Shown here: in pieces, positions 41,887-50,580 of the stretch
Numbering within the stretch: position 1 is the first letter of the stretch
Layout: each line of letters starts with the position of its first letter
NCBI RefSeq assembly: GCF_003254625.1
Contig: NZ_QJRJ01000082.1
Location: 62,001 to 126,000 of the forward strand
DNA: 64,000 bases
Direction of reading: 5' to 3'
Source: Flavobacterium ginsenosidimutans
GTDB taxonomy: Bacteria > Bacteroidota > Bacteroidia > Flavobacteriales > Flavobacteriaceae
Made by a program: the position numbers and the translations under genes
The notes under the pieces: generated by a model
What the model was told of the DNA's origin: nothing
The model's input: only the letters and a program-made list of their open reading frames with translations
The model's database searches: none

Positions 41887-42756
41887 ATGAATAATCAAAC
41901 AGAAACACAGAATTGCGATTTCACTTCAGATTTGAAGATGAAAGGTTTTAAAGTCTATCCTATAAATGGAGATTTCAGTAAAGTTCCCGTTTATAGCCGA
42001 AGAGACTTTTATAAAATCTGTATAAACACGAGCAAAAGCATTATACAGTATGCTGACCGCGGAATAGAAACCGATGGAACGATTTTGTTTTTCGGTAATC
42101 CGATTATTCCATATTCTTGGGAAACGCTTTCTGAAGGATATGAAGGTTATGCTTGCGTTTTTACTGAAGAGTTTTTTAAAACCAAAGACAGATCAGAAAC
42201 TCTTCATGAATCTCCTTTGTTTAAAATAGGGGGAACTCCAATTTTTTCTTTAACTCCTGAACAAAAGGTGTTTATTGATTCGTTATTCCAGAAAATGATT
42301 GAAGAATATGAAACCGATTATGCATTCAAAGACGATTTGATGCGTAGTTATGTCAATTTGATTATTCATGAATCGATGAAAATGCAGCCATCGGAGAATT
42401 TCTTTAAACATAAAAATGCTTCTTCAAGAATTACTTCTTTGTTTTTAGAATTATTAGAAAGACAATTTCCAATCGAGACCAAAAACCAGCCTTTAGCTTT
42501 AAAAACGCCTCAAGATTATGCGCAAAGTCTTTCTGTACACGTAAATCATTTAAACCGTTCTGTGAAAGAAGTTACAGGAAAACCAACTACGGCACATATT
42601 ACAGAAAGAGTCATCAACGAAGCAAAAGCTTTATTGCAGCACACAGATTGGAGCATTTCGGATATTGGTTACTCGCTTGGATTTGAATATCCGAGTTATT
42701 TTAATAATTACTTCAAAAGACTTACAGGAACGGTTCCGAAATCGCTTCGAATGTAA
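41887..42756 (+). CDS. AraC-family transcriptional regulator
   Basis: 289 residues. N-terminal cupin-like sensing domain (about 15-165: DFSKVPVYSRRDFYKICINTSKSIIQYADRG, IPYSWETLSEGYEGYACVFTEEFF) and a C-terminal pair of helix-turn-helix motifs (about 190-289): QDYAQSLSVHVNHLNRSVKEVTGKPTTAHI and WSISDIGYSLGFEYPSYFNNYFKRLTGTVPKSLRM, the classic AraC ending. It lies upstream of, and is co-directional with, a cupin, a zinc alcohol dehydrogenase and an aldo/keto reductase, which it probably controls in response to an aldehyde or alcohol. Confidence 0.93.
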   Translation: MNNQTETQNCDFTSDLKMKGFKVYPINGDFSKVPVYSRRDFYKICINTSKSIIQYADRGIETDGTILFFGNPIIPYSWETLSEGYEGYACVFTEEFFKTKDRSETLHESPLFKIGGTPIFSLTPEQKVFIDSLFQKMIEEYETDYAFKDDLMRSYVNLIIHESMKMQPSENFFKHKNASSRITSLFLELLERQFPIETKNQPLALKTPQDYAQSLSVHVNHLNRSVKEVTGKPTTAHITERVINEAKALLQHTDWSISDIGYSLGFEYPSYFNNYFKRLTGTVPKSLRM

Positions 42757-43065
42757 ATTGTTTCAAATTCTTAATTTTTTGTTTGAATATTGTTATTTCA
42801 GCATTGTAGTATTGTTCTACATTTGCCCTGAAATAAACAACGAATCTTTGTATCAGTTTTTAAACGGCTAAATAACACTTCACAAAAGCGATGTCCAGCT
42901 TTATATTTAGTTTTAAATTTTTGATAATAGAAAAATATATACATTTTTAAAACATTGCTAAAATCAAAATCTCTTTCTAGAAAGAGGTTCGATGTACTGA
43001 TTATTTCACTTAAATAAGCTTATAACGACTTTTAAATTAATTATTAACCTAAAAACAACGAAATT
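42757..43065. other. Spacer without a gene
   Basis: 309 AT-rich bases between the AraC and cupin genes. No hairpin with a T-run, no exact TAnnTTTG box and no reading frame worth reporting. CTTTCTAGAAAG (42972-42983) is a 12-bp perfect palindrome that could be an operator; I give it little weight. Confidence 0.5.
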
Positions 43066-43473
43066 ATGTCGACACATTTCACTGCTGTAATCGAAGAAGG
43101 TAAAATCCCAAATACTTATATGACAGGCGAAGTGTCATATAAAAAGCAAACAAGCGAAATTCATCCTGAAAATACTGTTATCAAAGATATTTCTTTTGAA
43201 CCCGGAGCAAGAAGTAATTGGCACAGTAATGCAAGTTTGCAACTAATCATTGTAACGGATGGAGTTGGATATTACCAAGAAAGAGGCGGACAAATTAATC
43301 TTATCGAAAAAGGGAAAGTAATTACAGTTTTACCTGGAATTGAGCATTGGTACGGAGCAACACCAACGACAAAATATTCTCATATTACCATTGTTACAGA
43401 AATAGACAAAGGTCATGGAACTTGGCTGGAAAACGTTACTGATGAAGAATATTATTCTTTTGAAAGATGCTAA
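43066..43473 (+). CDS. Cupin-domain protein, 135 residues
   Basis: Single-domain beta-barrel cupin. First cupin motif GARSNWHSNASLQLIIVTDGVGYYQERGG (about 48-76) with HxN and a Glu-type ligand replaced by LQ; second motif KVITVLPGIEHWYGATPTTKYSHITI holds the third His at H93. This is the arrangement of the small cupins related to manganese-dependent hydroxynitrile lyase. It probably binds Mn or Fe and acts on a small carbonyl or alcohol. It is part of the AraC cluster. The TAA stop begins an 8-bp repeat array. Confidence 0.85.
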   Translation: MSTHFTAVIEEGKIPNTYMTGEVSYKKQTSEIHPENTVIKDISFEPGARSNWHSNASLQLIIVTDGVGYYQERGGQINLIEKGKVITVLPGIEHWYGATPTTKYSHITIVTEIDKGHGTWLENVTDEEYYSFERC

Positions 43474-43512
43474 GGTTCTAAGATACTAAGGTTCTGAGAT
43501 TCTAAGTTTTTG
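43468..43512. repeat. Octamer array (CTAAGNTT type) starting at a stop codon
   Basis: GCTAAGGTT, CTAAGATA, CTAAGGTT, CTGAGATT, CTAAGTTT in 8-bp phase. The cupin stop TAA (43471-43473) is in the first unit. There is no inverted arm here; further on (43635-43664) a GAAACCT, GAAACTT, GAAAC heptamer stretch lies just before the ADH gene. Confidence 0.75.
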
Positions 43513-43680
43513 CGCAGATTTTACTGATTTATAGCAGATTATATTTTTTGATTAGGTAAAAATAATCGAAATTTATATAACTATTTGTAAATCAGTATGA
43601 ATCAGCTAGATTTCTATTGCAATTTCAGAACGGTTTGAAACCTGAAACTTTAAACTTGAAACAAAAAACAACAATAAATT

Positions 43681-44733
43681 ATGGAAACAAAAAGCATTAA
43701 AGCCTTTGGTACTGAAGCTGCCGAAGCACCATTGAAGACCCTAGATATTAAAAGAAGAGCAGTACAGGCACACGATGTAGAAATCGAAATTTTGTATTGC
43801 GGAATCTGTCACTCAGATTTGCACTCAGCTAGAAATGAATGGCATGGAACAATGTATCCAATTGTTCCTGGTCACGAAATCGTGGGAAGAATTGTAAAAA
43901 TTGGTGATCATGTAAAAAACTTTAAAGTTGGAGAACTAGCAGGAGTTGGTTGTATGGTCGATTCTTGCAGAGAATGTGAGCATTGCAAAAATGATTTAGA
44001 ACAATACTGTGACGAAGGGAACATATTGACATTCAATTCTCCAGATAAACATTTAGGAGGACATACTTTTGGAGGATATTCTCAAAGTATTGTTGTAGAT
44101 GAAAATTATGTATTACATATTTCTGATAAACTAGATCTTGCTGGAGTTGCACCATTACTTTGTGCTGGAATTACAACTTATTCACCGTTAAAACATTGGA
44201 AAGTTGGCCCTGGGCAAAAAGTAGGAATCGTAGGAATTGGCGGTTTAGGACACATGGGAATCAAATTAGCAAAAGCTATGGGAGCTCATGTGGTAGTTTT
44301 TACTACATCGGTATCTAAATTTGATGCAGCAAAAAGTCTTGGAGCTGACGAAGTAGTTTTATCTACAGATCAAGAGCAAATGGCAAAACATGCTAAAAGC
44401 TTGAACTTTATTTTAGACTGCGTTTCTGCTGAACACAATATCGATTCGTACTTAAATCTACTTAAAGTAGACGGAACTTTAACGCTTGTTGGAGCTCCAA
44501 TGGAACCACTTCCCGTAACTTCTTTCAGCCTTTTATTAGGAAGAAGAAGCTTTGCAGGATCTGCAATTGGCGGAATCGCAGAAACTCAAGAAATGCTTGA
44601 TTTTTGTGCAGAACACAACATTACAGCAGACATCGAATTAATTGGCGTAAACGACGTAAATAATGCTTACGAAAGATTATTAAAAGGAGATATCAAATAT
44701 CGTTTTGTGATTGATATGGCTTCTTTGAAATAA
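43681..44733 (+). CDS. Zinc-dependent alcohol dehydrogenase (YahK/cinnamyl-alcohol type)
   Basis: 350 residues, medium-chain dehydrogenase. GroES-like domain with the catalytic-zinc ligands in YCGICHSDLHSARNEW, PGHEIVGRIVKIGDHV, GCMVDSCRECEHCKNDLEQYC (structural zinc Cys4), then the Rossmann domain with GIGGLGHMGIKLAKAMG. Reduces aldehydes or oxidises alcohols, most often with NADPH in the YahK/AdhA group. It sits between the cupin and aldo/keto reductase genes, so the cluster looks like aldehyde detoxification or an alcohol/aldehyde pathway under the AraC regulator. Confidence 0.92.
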   Translation: METKSIKAFGTEAAEAPLKTLDIKRRAVQAHDVEIEILYCGICHSDLHSARNEWHGTMYPIVPGHEIVGRIVKIGDHVKNFKVGELAGVGCMVDSCRECEHCKNDLEQYCDEGNILTFNSPDKHLGGHTFGGYSQSIVVDENYVLHISDKLDLAGVAPLLCAGITTYSPLKHWKVGPGQKVGIVGIGGLGHMGIKLAKAMGAHVVVFTTSVSKFDAAKSLGADEVVLSTDQEQMAKHAKSLNFILDCVSAEHNIDSYLNLLKVDGTLTLVGAPMEPLPVTSFSLLLGRRSFAGSAIGGIAETQEMLDFCAEHNITADIELIGVNDVNNAYERLLKGDIKYRFVIDMASLK

Positions 44734-44886
44734 GATTCTAAGGAGTTGCTAAGATTCTAAGTTTCTCTGCGAAACACTTAAAATCTTAGCAACTATTAAT
44801 TAAATAAAAATTTAAGATATTCAGACGAGGGAAATCAAGAAAAAAACTTAGAATCTCAGAATCTTAGCATCTTAGAAACTTAAAAA
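44731..44886. repeat. Octamer array (CTAAGNTT type), inverted, starting at a stop codon
   Basis: TAAGATTC, TAAGGAGTTG, CTAAGATT, CTAAGTTT directly from the ADH stop; the inverted part (AACTTAGA, ATCTCAGA, ATCTTAGC, ATCTTAGA, AACTTA) ends 8 bases before the next ATG. Confidence 0.8.
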
Positions 44887-44888
44887 AA

Positions 44889-45872
44889 ATGCATACACGT
44901 AAACTAGGAAATAGCGGTTTAGAAGTCTCAGCATTGGGACTTGGCTGCATGGGAATGAGTTTTGGTTACGGGCCAGCTCATGATAAAAAAGAAATGATCA
45001 GTTTGTTGCGTTCTGCTTACGAAAAAGGAATTACTTTTTTTGATACGGCAGAATGTTACGGACCATTTTTGAATGAAGGGTTATTGGGAGAGGCATTATC
45101 GCCTTTTCGCGATAAAGTTGTAATTGCAACAAAATTTGGCTTTTTGGAAGGCGATTCTAAAAAAGGACTAGATAGCCGTCCAGAATGGATTAGAAAAAGC
45201 GTTGAAGGTTCATTAAAAAGATTAAAAACAGATATAATCGATTTGTATTATCAGCATCGCGTTGATCCAAATGTTCCTATGGAAGACGTTGCAGGAACTA
45301 TAAAAGATTTAATTCAGGAAGGAAAAGTAAAACATTTTGGACTTTCAGAAGCAGGCGTAGAAAGCATTCGTCGTGCGCACGCAGTTCAGCCTGTAACGGC
45401 ATTGCAAAGTGAATATTCACTTTGGTGGAGAACTCCAGAAGAAGAAATTTTTCCAGTATTAGAAGAATTAGGAATTGGTTTCGTGCCTTTTAGTCCGTTG
45501 GGAAGAGGTTTTTTAACCGCTAAAATTGATGAAAACACGCAATTTGATAGTACTGATTTTAGAAATACATTACCGCGTTTCACACCAGAAGCCAGAAAAG
45601 TAAATCAAGCTTTAGTAGATTTATTGACAAAAATCGCTTCTGAAAAAGGAGCAACAAATGCTCAAATTGCTCTCGCGTGGATTCTAGCCCAAAAACCTTG
45701 GATTGCACCAATTCCAGGAACTACAAAATTACATCGTTTAGAAGAAAACCTTGGCGCATTAGATTTAGTGCTTTCCGCTAACGATCTTTCAGAAATCAAC
45801 GATGCCGCATCAAAAATAACAATAGAAGGTTCAAGATATCCTGAGCATCTGCAAAAGATAGCGGGGAAATAA
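44889..45872 (+). CDS. Aldo/keto reductase
   Basis: 327 residues, TIM barrel. The tetrad is present: Asp and Tyr in FFDTAECYG, Lys in VVIATKFGF, His in LYYQHRVDPNVP. The cofactor tail GTTKLHRLEENLGAL is typical of NADPH enzymes. Substrates in this subfamily are aldehydes and ketones, including toxic aldehydes. It is the last gene of the AraC-cupin-ADH cluster, with the repeat arrays on both sides rather than tight operon spacing, so read-through transcription from one promoter is uncertain. Confidence 0.92.
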   Translation: MHTRKLGNSGLEVSALGLGCMGMSFGYGPAHDKKEMISLLRSAYEKGITFFDTAECYGPFLNEGLLGEALSPFRDKVVIATKFGFLEGDSKKGLDSRPEWIRKSVEGSLKRLKTDIIDLYYQHRVDPNVPMEDVAGTIKDLIQEGKVKHFGLSEAGVESIRRAHAVQPVTALQSEYSLWWRTPEEEIFPVLEELGIGFVPFSPLGRGFLTAKIDENTQFDSTDFRNTLPRFTPEARKVNQALVDLLTKIASEKGATNAQIALAWILAQKPWIAPIPGTTKLHRLEENLGALDLVLSANDLSEINDAASKITIEGSRYPEHLQKIAGK

Positions 45873-45956
45873 GTTTCTAAGTCTCTGAGATTCTAAGTTA
45901 CTAAGCAACTAAGAGAAAACTTAGAATCTTAGTAACTTAGAATCTCAGCATCTAAA
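45870..45956. repeat. Octamer array (CTAAGNTT type), inverted, starting at a stop codon
   Basis: TAAGTTTC, TAAGTCTC, TGAGATTC, TAAGTTAC, TAAGCAAC, TAAG from the stop codon, spacer GAGAAA, then AACTTAGA, ATCTTAGT, AACTTAGA, ATCTCAGC, ATCT: two clean 8-bp arms. Confidence 0.85.
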
Positions 45957-45963
45957 AAAAACA

Positions 45964-45998
45964 AACCCCTCAAGCAATTCAACTCTTGAGGGGTTTTT
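45964..45998 (+). terminator. Terminator after the AKR gene
   Basis: AACCCCTCAAG / CTTGAGGGGTT stem and T5, 92 bases after the stop, behind the octamer array. Confidence 0.85.
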
Positions 45999-46007
45999 AG
46001 CAAAGAT

Positions 46008-46068
46008 TTGAGGTTCTTAGATGCTCCATTACTTAGAACCTTAGAATCTCAGAATCTTAGCGTCTAAA
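46008..46068. repeat. Octamer array, partial
   Basis: GGTTCTTAGATG, then ACTTAGAA, CCTTAGAA, TCTCAGAA, TCTTAGCG in 8-bp phase, between the terminator and the DUF4142 stop (27 bases from it). Confidence 0.7.
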
Positions 46069-46095
46069 AATAAATAATAACCAATTAAATTTATT

Positions 46096-46683
46096 TTACT
46101 TTTTGTCTAGGTTTTGTTTCAGCAATTTAGCGTGTTCTAAATGTGCTGTTAAACCAGCAATATTATTAGATGCCCAAGTTTTTACATCCTCGTCAACGGC
46201 ATCTTTTGTTGCGTCTTGAAGTTTTTTGATCGCTTTTTCGTGACCGTCAATCATCATATCGGCGAATTTTTTATCAAAATCAACACCCGATTTTTCGTTT
46301 AATTTATTGTATTCCTCTTGACCTTCTTCAGTTAGAGAAGTTGGTAGAGTAAAGTTTTTCGCTTTTGCTAAAGCACTCACTTCAGAAGCCGATTTAGTGT
46401 GCTCATCAACAAGCATTTTACCAAATTTTTTCACTTCAGCGTTTGTACTTTTTGTTTGAGCCAGTTTACCAATTTCGATTTCAGCTAAATTAATTTCGGC
46501 TTGATCTACTAAAAATTCAGAATCATCTTCTTTACTGTCAATAGAATCGAATTTTGCTTCGTTTGCATCTTCTGCAACTTCTTTTGGATCTTCTTGTTTG
46601 GTTTCGTTTTTACAAGATTGAAGAAATATAATGATAAGTCCTGCTCCTAAAATGGCTTTTCCGGCTAATAATAACTTTTTCAT
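46096..46683 (-). CDS. DUF4142 lipoprotein, 195 residues
   Basis: Signal with lipobox: MKKLLLAGKAILGAGLIIIFLQSCKNE, lipidated Cys at about residue 24, then an acidic linker. The DUF4142 domain is a ferritin-like four-helix bundle (about 58-190): DSEFLVDQAEINLAEIEIGKLAQTKSTNAEVKKFGKMLVDEHTKS, LTEEGQEEYNKL, FDKKFADMMIDGHEKAIKKLQDA and TWASNNIAGLTAHLEHAK. Members are found in stress and biofilm contexts. It starts a run of stress-type genes to 60 kb. No metal-ligand set can be assigned with certainty. Confidence 0.9.
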   Translation of the reverse strand: MKKLLLAGKAILGAGLIIIFLQSCKNETKQEDPKEVAEDANEAKFDSIDSKEDDSEFLVDQAEINLAEIEIGKLAQTKSTNAEVKKFGKMLVDEHTKSASEVSALAKAKNFTLPTSLTEEGQEEYNKLNEKSGVDFDKKFADMMIDGHEKAIKKLQDATKDAVDEDVKTWASNNIAGLTAHLEHAKLLKQNLDKK

Positions 46684-46811
46684 GATTTTAATAGTTTAAA
46701 TGTTATGATGTAAAATTATAGAGAAGCTGTAAGAAAATTTTACAGGATTTTTATGGATTGTTATAGGATTAAGATGTAGTTAAATTTCTATATTAGCTCA
46801 AAATCTATTTT

Positions 46812-47048
46812 ATGGAAAATGATTTTAATTATGGAATGAAAGTCTCTTTAAATAACGAATTAGGAGTTGTTATAAAAGATGAATTAGATAAACCTAATTT
46901 TTGTGGAGTGATTCGTTGGGATACTGCAATAGAAAATGACACTGAAGATTGGCGTGGTCAATTTGGAACATTTATTAGAATAGGAGGTAAAATTTTAGAT
47001 AATAATTATTCATTTCAATTCATTAATGATGACGGATCATTTAAATGA
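46812..47048 (+). CDS. Small uncharacterised protein, 78 residues
   Basis: MENDFNYGMKVSLNNELGVVIKDELDKPNFCGVIRWDT followed by a Glu/Asp-rich DTEDWRGQFGTFIRIGGKILDNNYSFQFIND. It reads as one small SH3-like beta barrel and is acidic. No signal peptide. The gene lies 49 bases ahead of the next co-directional gene and could share a transcript. I recognise no named family. Confidence 0.7.
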   Translation: MENDFNYGMKVSLNNELGVVIKDELDKPNFCGVIRWDTAIENDTEDWRGQFGTFIRIGGKILDNNYSFQFINDDGSFK

Positions 47049-47097
47049 TTTATCAAAACAATTTTTAATTTAAAACTTGTAATCAGAAAGATTATTC

Positions 47098-47964
47098 ATG
47101 AAACAAAAAATCACCTTCCTATTTCTTTTAGCCACAGCTTTTGCATCAGCCCAAATAAATTATAAAGGTTTCATTGACAAATATCCAATCGAGTTTGTAA
47201 CTGACGTTTATTCTGACGGGCAAGGAACGGCAATTTATGCTTATTCTAATTATGATACTCCGATTGTTTTAAATGCAAAGCTGAAAGGAACTACTTTGGT
47301 ATTCATTGAAAAAGATAAAAATGATAAAGAAACTGCCAAATTAAGTTTCGAAAATTATAACGCAGAAAGTGATCAATTAAACGGAATTTGGAAAGATTTG
47401 ATTTCAGGAAAAGAACTTAAAATCAGTTTGGAGAAAGAATTTGATCTTAATAATAATGGCGAAGAATGGTCAGAAAGAGAGATTTTACAGCCAGTTTCTT
47501 TAAAAGACAAGTATTTTAAATTGATTGTTTCGAAAGAAAAAGGCGGTTCTTCTGGGGTTTCGGGAATAAAAATCATTGAAAAAAAGACCGATAAATTAAT
47601 TCAGAAAGTCGATGTCGCATGTCAACTTTGGGGATTGTATAATGTAAATATTGGTGATTACAATTTTGATGGATTTGAAGAATTCTCCGTTTTTGAATCT
47701 AGTTATGCTGGACCAAATACTTCAAGAATATATTTTCTGTACAATCCGAAAACGGGAAAATACTTTGAAAGCAGTTTCAGCGGAACTTCTCTAGAATTTG
47801 ATAGTAAAACCAAAAGAATTTACGAGCACAATCAATGCTGTGCAGGAAGAAGCATTGAAAGAGCCGAATATAAAGTAGTCAATAATAAAATGGTCTTAGT
47901 TAAAAAGACTTGTTTAGAATATGACGAAAAAACACAGGATTATAAGAAGATAAAATGTGATTAG
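47098..47964 (+). CDS. XAC2610-like exported protein, 288 residues
   Basis: Signal peptide MKQKITFLFLLATAFASAQ. An N-terminal beta domain (about 20-110) is followed by a C-terminal domain with VNIGDYNFDGFEEFSVFESSYAGPNTSRIYFLYNPKTGKYFES, the D-x-N-x-D-G calcium-type loop and strand pattern of XAC2610-related and FG-GAP-like proteins. In Xanthomonas, XAC2610 is an immunity protein against a secreted lysozyme-like effector; here no effector is beside it, so that role is only a possibility. A CC pair (NQCCAGRS) and two more Cys could form disulphides. Confidence 0.75.
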   Translation: MKQKITFLFLLATAFASAQINYKGFIDKYPIEFVTDVYSDGQGTAIYAYSNYDTPIVLNAKLKGTTLVFIEKDKNDKETAKLSFENYNAESDQLNGIWKDLISGKELKISLEKEFDLNNNGEEWSEREILQPVSLKDKYFKLIVSKEKGGSSGVSGIKIIEKKTDKLIQKVDVACQLWGLYNVNIGDYNFDGFEEFSVFESSYAGPNTSRIYFLYNPKTGKYFESSFSGTSLEFDSKTKRIYEHNQCCAGRSIERAEYKVVNNKMVLVKKTCLEYDEKTQDYKKIKCD

Positions 47965-47982
47965 TTAAAACTTCTTTACTTG

Positions 47983-48018
47983 TAAAATCCCAACTCTTTT
48001 AGAGTTGGGATTTTTTTT
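47983..48018 (+). terminator. Terminator after the XAC2610-like gene
   Basis: AAAATCCCAACTCT / AGAGTTGGGATTTT stem with a TTTT-type loop and T8, 18 bases past the stop. Confidence 0.9.
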
Positions 48019-48183
48019 GCATCTAACATTTCACATTTCACAAAAAGACAAACTTACATTTCGACTTTCACAATTCCCATCCTACAAATTTGAAATTTCA
48101 AACCAAAATTCTATAACAGACTCACTTAACTTTTTGAAGAACTTTGGCTTATAGATTTTTAGAAATAATTAAAAATAAAAGTC

Positions 48184-48423
48184 ATGCCAGATCCAAGAAT
48201 TAAGAATGAAGCGCAATATGAAGCATTGGTAAAAAAAGGATACAGCAAAGAAAAATCGGCTCGTATTGCCAACACGCCAGATGCAGGAAAGAAGGGCGGA
48301 AAAGCTAAGCCTTACGATGAATGGACAAAAGAAGAACTTCTAAAACAAGCCAGTAGAGTGGGTATAAAAGGAAGATCTTATATGAATAAAAAAGCCTTAA
48401 TTGATTCTTTAAGAAATAACTAA
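48184..48423 (+). CDS. Rho-N/DUF7218-like small basic protein, 79 residues
   Basis: MPDPRIKNEAQYEALVKKGYSKEKSARIANTP, then a basic GKKGGKAK linker and the C-terminal WTKEELLKQASRVGIKGRSYMNKKALIDSLRNN, a SAP/Rho-N-like helix-extended-helix that binds nucleic acid. The N-terminal part repeats a helical motif found in DUF7218 proteins. It sits 41 bases before topoisomerase IB on the same strand, so they are probably one transcript. A DNA-handling role next to the topoisomerase is likely, but not shown. Confidence 0.75.
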   Translation: MPDPRIKNEAQYEALVKKGYSKEKSARIANTPDAGKKGGKAKPYDEWTKEELLKQASRVGIKGRSYMNKKALIDSLRNN

Positions 48424-48464
48424 AATTTAAAACAAACTATTAATGTGATAAAAATTTAAATAAC

Positions 48465-49562
48465 ATGAATGCCGCAGCCAAAAAGGAAATCCTAATGAAT
48501 CAGCTGATTAAAGCGCCACATTTAGTAATTGAAAAACTAGATTTGGAATACATCAATGATCATCAATTGACAATTATACGCTGCCGCGAAGGAGAAAATT
48601 TCGTTTATAAAAAGAACGGAAAAAATGTAAAAAGCAAACATGAAATTAAACGCATTAATAGTTTAGTACTTCCGCCAGCATGGGAAAATGTTCGAATAAC
48701 AGCTATTACAAACGGACATTTACAAGCGGTTGGAACAGATGTAAAAAATAGAAAACAATACCGTTATCACCCAAAATGGAATTTGATTCGGAACCAAACC
48801 AAGTTTTATAAAATAGCAGAATTTGGTGCAAAACTCCCATCCATAAGAAAACAAGTAGATCTTGATTTGGAACAGGAAGAATGGTCTAAAGAAAAAGTAA
48901 CCGCTTTAGTCATTCGATTGATGGAAGAAACGCATATCAGAATTGGAAATGAGAAGTACGCCAAAGACAACAAATCGTACGGACTTTCGACTCTTAGAAA
49001 ACGTCATATTAATATCAATAGAAATTCGCTTCGATTTGAATTTATTGGTAAAAAAGGAAAACAGCATACCATTACCACCCGAAACAAACAACTAATAAAA
49101 TTGGTAAGCCGCTGCGAAGAAATTCCAGGTTATGAAGTTTTTAAATATTATGATAAAAACGGCGAAAAAAAAGTTTTAGATAGTCACGCTGTAAATGAAT
49201 ATCTCCATAATATTTCTGGCGAATATTTCAGTGCGAAAGATTTTAGAACTTGGGCAGCTTCAATTATTTTCTTTGAAAGTTTAATGGAAATGGGAATCAC
49301 TTCAGACGAAAAAGAAATCAAGCAGAATATAATTGCAGCTTTTGATTTAACAGCAGAAGCGCTCGGAAACACAAGAAAAGTCTGCAAAGACTATTACGTT
49401 CATCCGCTTTTGATTTCGACTTATGAAGATGGTTCCATTCAAAAATATTTTGATTTGGCGCAAAAAAGCCGAAGCACAAGAAAATATTTTACAAAATCAG
49501 AAATCGCATTTTCTGAGTTGATTCAGAATTATGAAATCAATTTAGATTCATCATGTTCATAA
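48465..49562 (+). CDS. DNA topoisomerase IB
   Basis: 365 residues, poxvirus-type eukaryote-like topoisomerase IB that relaxes supercoils by a 3'-phosphotyrosine link. N-terminal beta domain (about 20-110, LVLPPAWENVRITAITNGHLQAVGTDVKNRKQYRYH) and catalytic core: ETHIRIGNEKYAKDNKSYGLSTLRKRHI with catalytic Arg, the KGKQ Lys loop, KDFRTWAAS and the nucleophile Y311 in VCKDYYVHPLLIS. In bacteria this enzyme often travels with stress and DNA-repair genes, as here (a Fpg/Nei glycosylase and DUF892 follow). Confidence 0.93.
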   Translation: MNAAAKKEILMNQLIKAPHLVIEKLDLEYINDHQLTIIRCREGENFVYKKNGKNVKSKHEIKRINSLVLPPAWENVRITAITNGHLQAVGTDVKNRKQYRYHPKWNLIRNQTKFYKIAEFGAKLPSIRKQVDLDLEQEEWSKEKVTALVIRLMEETHIRIGNEKYAKDNKSYGLSTLRKRHININRNSLRFEFIGKKGKQHTITTRNKQLIKLVSRCEEIPGYEVFKYYDKNGEKKVLDSHAVNEYLHNISGEYFSAKDFRTWAASIIFFESLMEMGITSDEKEIKQNIIAAFDLTAEALGNTRKVCKDYYVHPLLISTYEDGSIQKYFDLAQKSRSTRKYFTKSEIAFSELIQNYEINLDSSCS

Positions 49563-49637
49563 AAGAGTTAATGCATCTCTCCAAAAGCATAAAGTTTGAA
49601 TACAAACAAAATCAGTATTAACTAAAAAACTATTATT

Positions 49638-49799
49638 ATGTTACGTTGGACAGTCACTTTTATTATTCTAGCCATTGTGGCGGGAATATTTGGTTTTGGC
49701 GGAATTGCCGCTGGAGCTGCTAGTATTGCAAAAATTTTATTCTTTATATTTTTAGTTTTATTCGTTATTTCCTTAATCAGCGGAAGATCGAGAGTATAA
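49638..49799 (+). CDS. DUF1328 family small membrane protein (YtjA-like), 53 residues
   Basis: MLRWTVTFIILAIVAGIFGF is the DUF1328/YtjA signature, followed by GGIAAGAASIAKILFFIFLVLFVISLISGR: two hydrophobic spans with a Gly/Ala-rich turn and a short basic tail. Family members are small stress-associated inner-membrane proteins of unknown function. It is in the stress cluster between topoisomerase IB and the acidic protein gene. Too small for the usual length filter but a clear family match. Confidence 0.9.
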   Translation: MLRWTVTFIILAIVAGIFGFGGIAAGAASIAKILFFIFLVLFVISLISGRSRV

Positions 49800-49930
49800 G
49801 AATATCAGTTAAATAAACAACAAATAAAACGGCACATTCATTTGTAATGTGTCGTTTCTGGTTTTAATAATTCGAAATTGATATTTCTGTTAAGAATTAT
49901 TATAGATTAAATAGTTGAATTTTAAACTCA

Positions 49931-49966
49931 AAAAAACCGTCTCGGTAAATAACGAGACGGTTTTTT
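49931..49966. terminator. Bidirectional terminator
   Basis: AAAAAACCGTCTCG / CGAGACGGTTTTTT stem with a GTAAATAA-type loop, between DUF1328 (+) and the acidic protein gene (-). Confidence 0.9.
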
Positions 49967-49984
49967 ATTTTTGAAATAAGAAAT

Positions 49985-50545
49985 TTAGAATCGGCGAGGA
50001 TCATTTTCAGGATATTCTTCATCATCGTTATCTTCTTGTACATCATCTTCGATGTAATCATTATCGTCGTCGTCAATATCTTCTTCTATGTACTCATCTT
50101 CATCGTCTTCATCGTCTTCATCATCTTCTTCATCGTCTTCATCTTCATCTTCATCTTCATCAAGATCTTCCAATACATCTTCTGTTTCATTAAAATCGTA
50201 TTCCTCTTCGGTTAAATCTGAAGGATTATCAAACTCGTCGTTTTCTTCGAAATCGTCTTCCAATTCAACTTCATAAATATCATCGTTATTGTCTTCTAAA
50301 TCCCTGTCCTTATGAAAATCATCATTTAAATCGTCCAAATCATCATCCGAAAAATCTTCCTGATCTGGATTAGGTCGATTGGGATTGTGGCCATTTCTGA
50401 CCGTGTATCCTCGTTCAGCAATTTCACGATTATCATTGTCGGGTTTTCTAGCATCATCTTTAAGATCTTCTGCCAGATTTCTGTCATCAGAAAAGTGATT
50501 TTTAAAATCCTTATTTGTGCTGTTGTTTTTATCTATAGTATTCAT
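49985..50545 (-). CDS. Extremely acidic low-complexity protein, 186 residues
   Basis: The N-terminal 70 residues are polar (NKDFKNHFSDDRNLAEDLKDD, then a more neutral GYTVRNGHNPNRPNP); the rest is almost only Asp and Glu with scattered Tyr/Phe/Val, ending YPENDPRRF. No hydrophobic core, so it is likely intrinsically disordered. Possible roles: metal or basic-protein binding, or DNA mimicry. The acidic part is coded by a GAW-rich trinucleotide tract (reverse complement at about 50090-50165), a slippage-prone repeat. It lies inside the stress cluster. A real gene judged from its promoter and the polar-to-acidic layout, but the evidence is modest. Confidence 0.7.
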   Translation of the reverse strand: MNTIDKNNSTNKDFKNHFSDDRNLAEDLKDDARKPDNDNREIAERGYTVRNGHNPNRPNPDQEDFSDDDLDDLNDDFHKDRDLEDNNDDIYEVELEDDFEENDEFDNPSDLTEEEYDFNETEDVLEDLDEDEDEDEDDEEDDEDDEDDEDEYIEEDIDDDDNDYIEDDVQEDNDDEEYPENDPRRF

Positions 50546-50572
50546 GATCGCTATTTTTTATAATTATATATA

Positions 50573-50580
50573 CAAAGCTA
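50573..50580 (-). promoter_or_regulatory. -7 box for the acidic protein gene
   Basis: Reverse-strand TAGCTTTG, an exact TAnnTTTG match, 28 bases before the ATG. Confidence 0.5.

Noticed and set aside
42987..43000. T-loop-like GGTTCGA string that could mark a tRNA
   Set aside because: No acceptor or anticodon stem can be drawn around it.
50088..50276. Forward reading frame coding almost only Ser
   Set aside because: It is the complement of the Asp/Glu-coding trinucleotide tract of the reverse-strand acidic gene.
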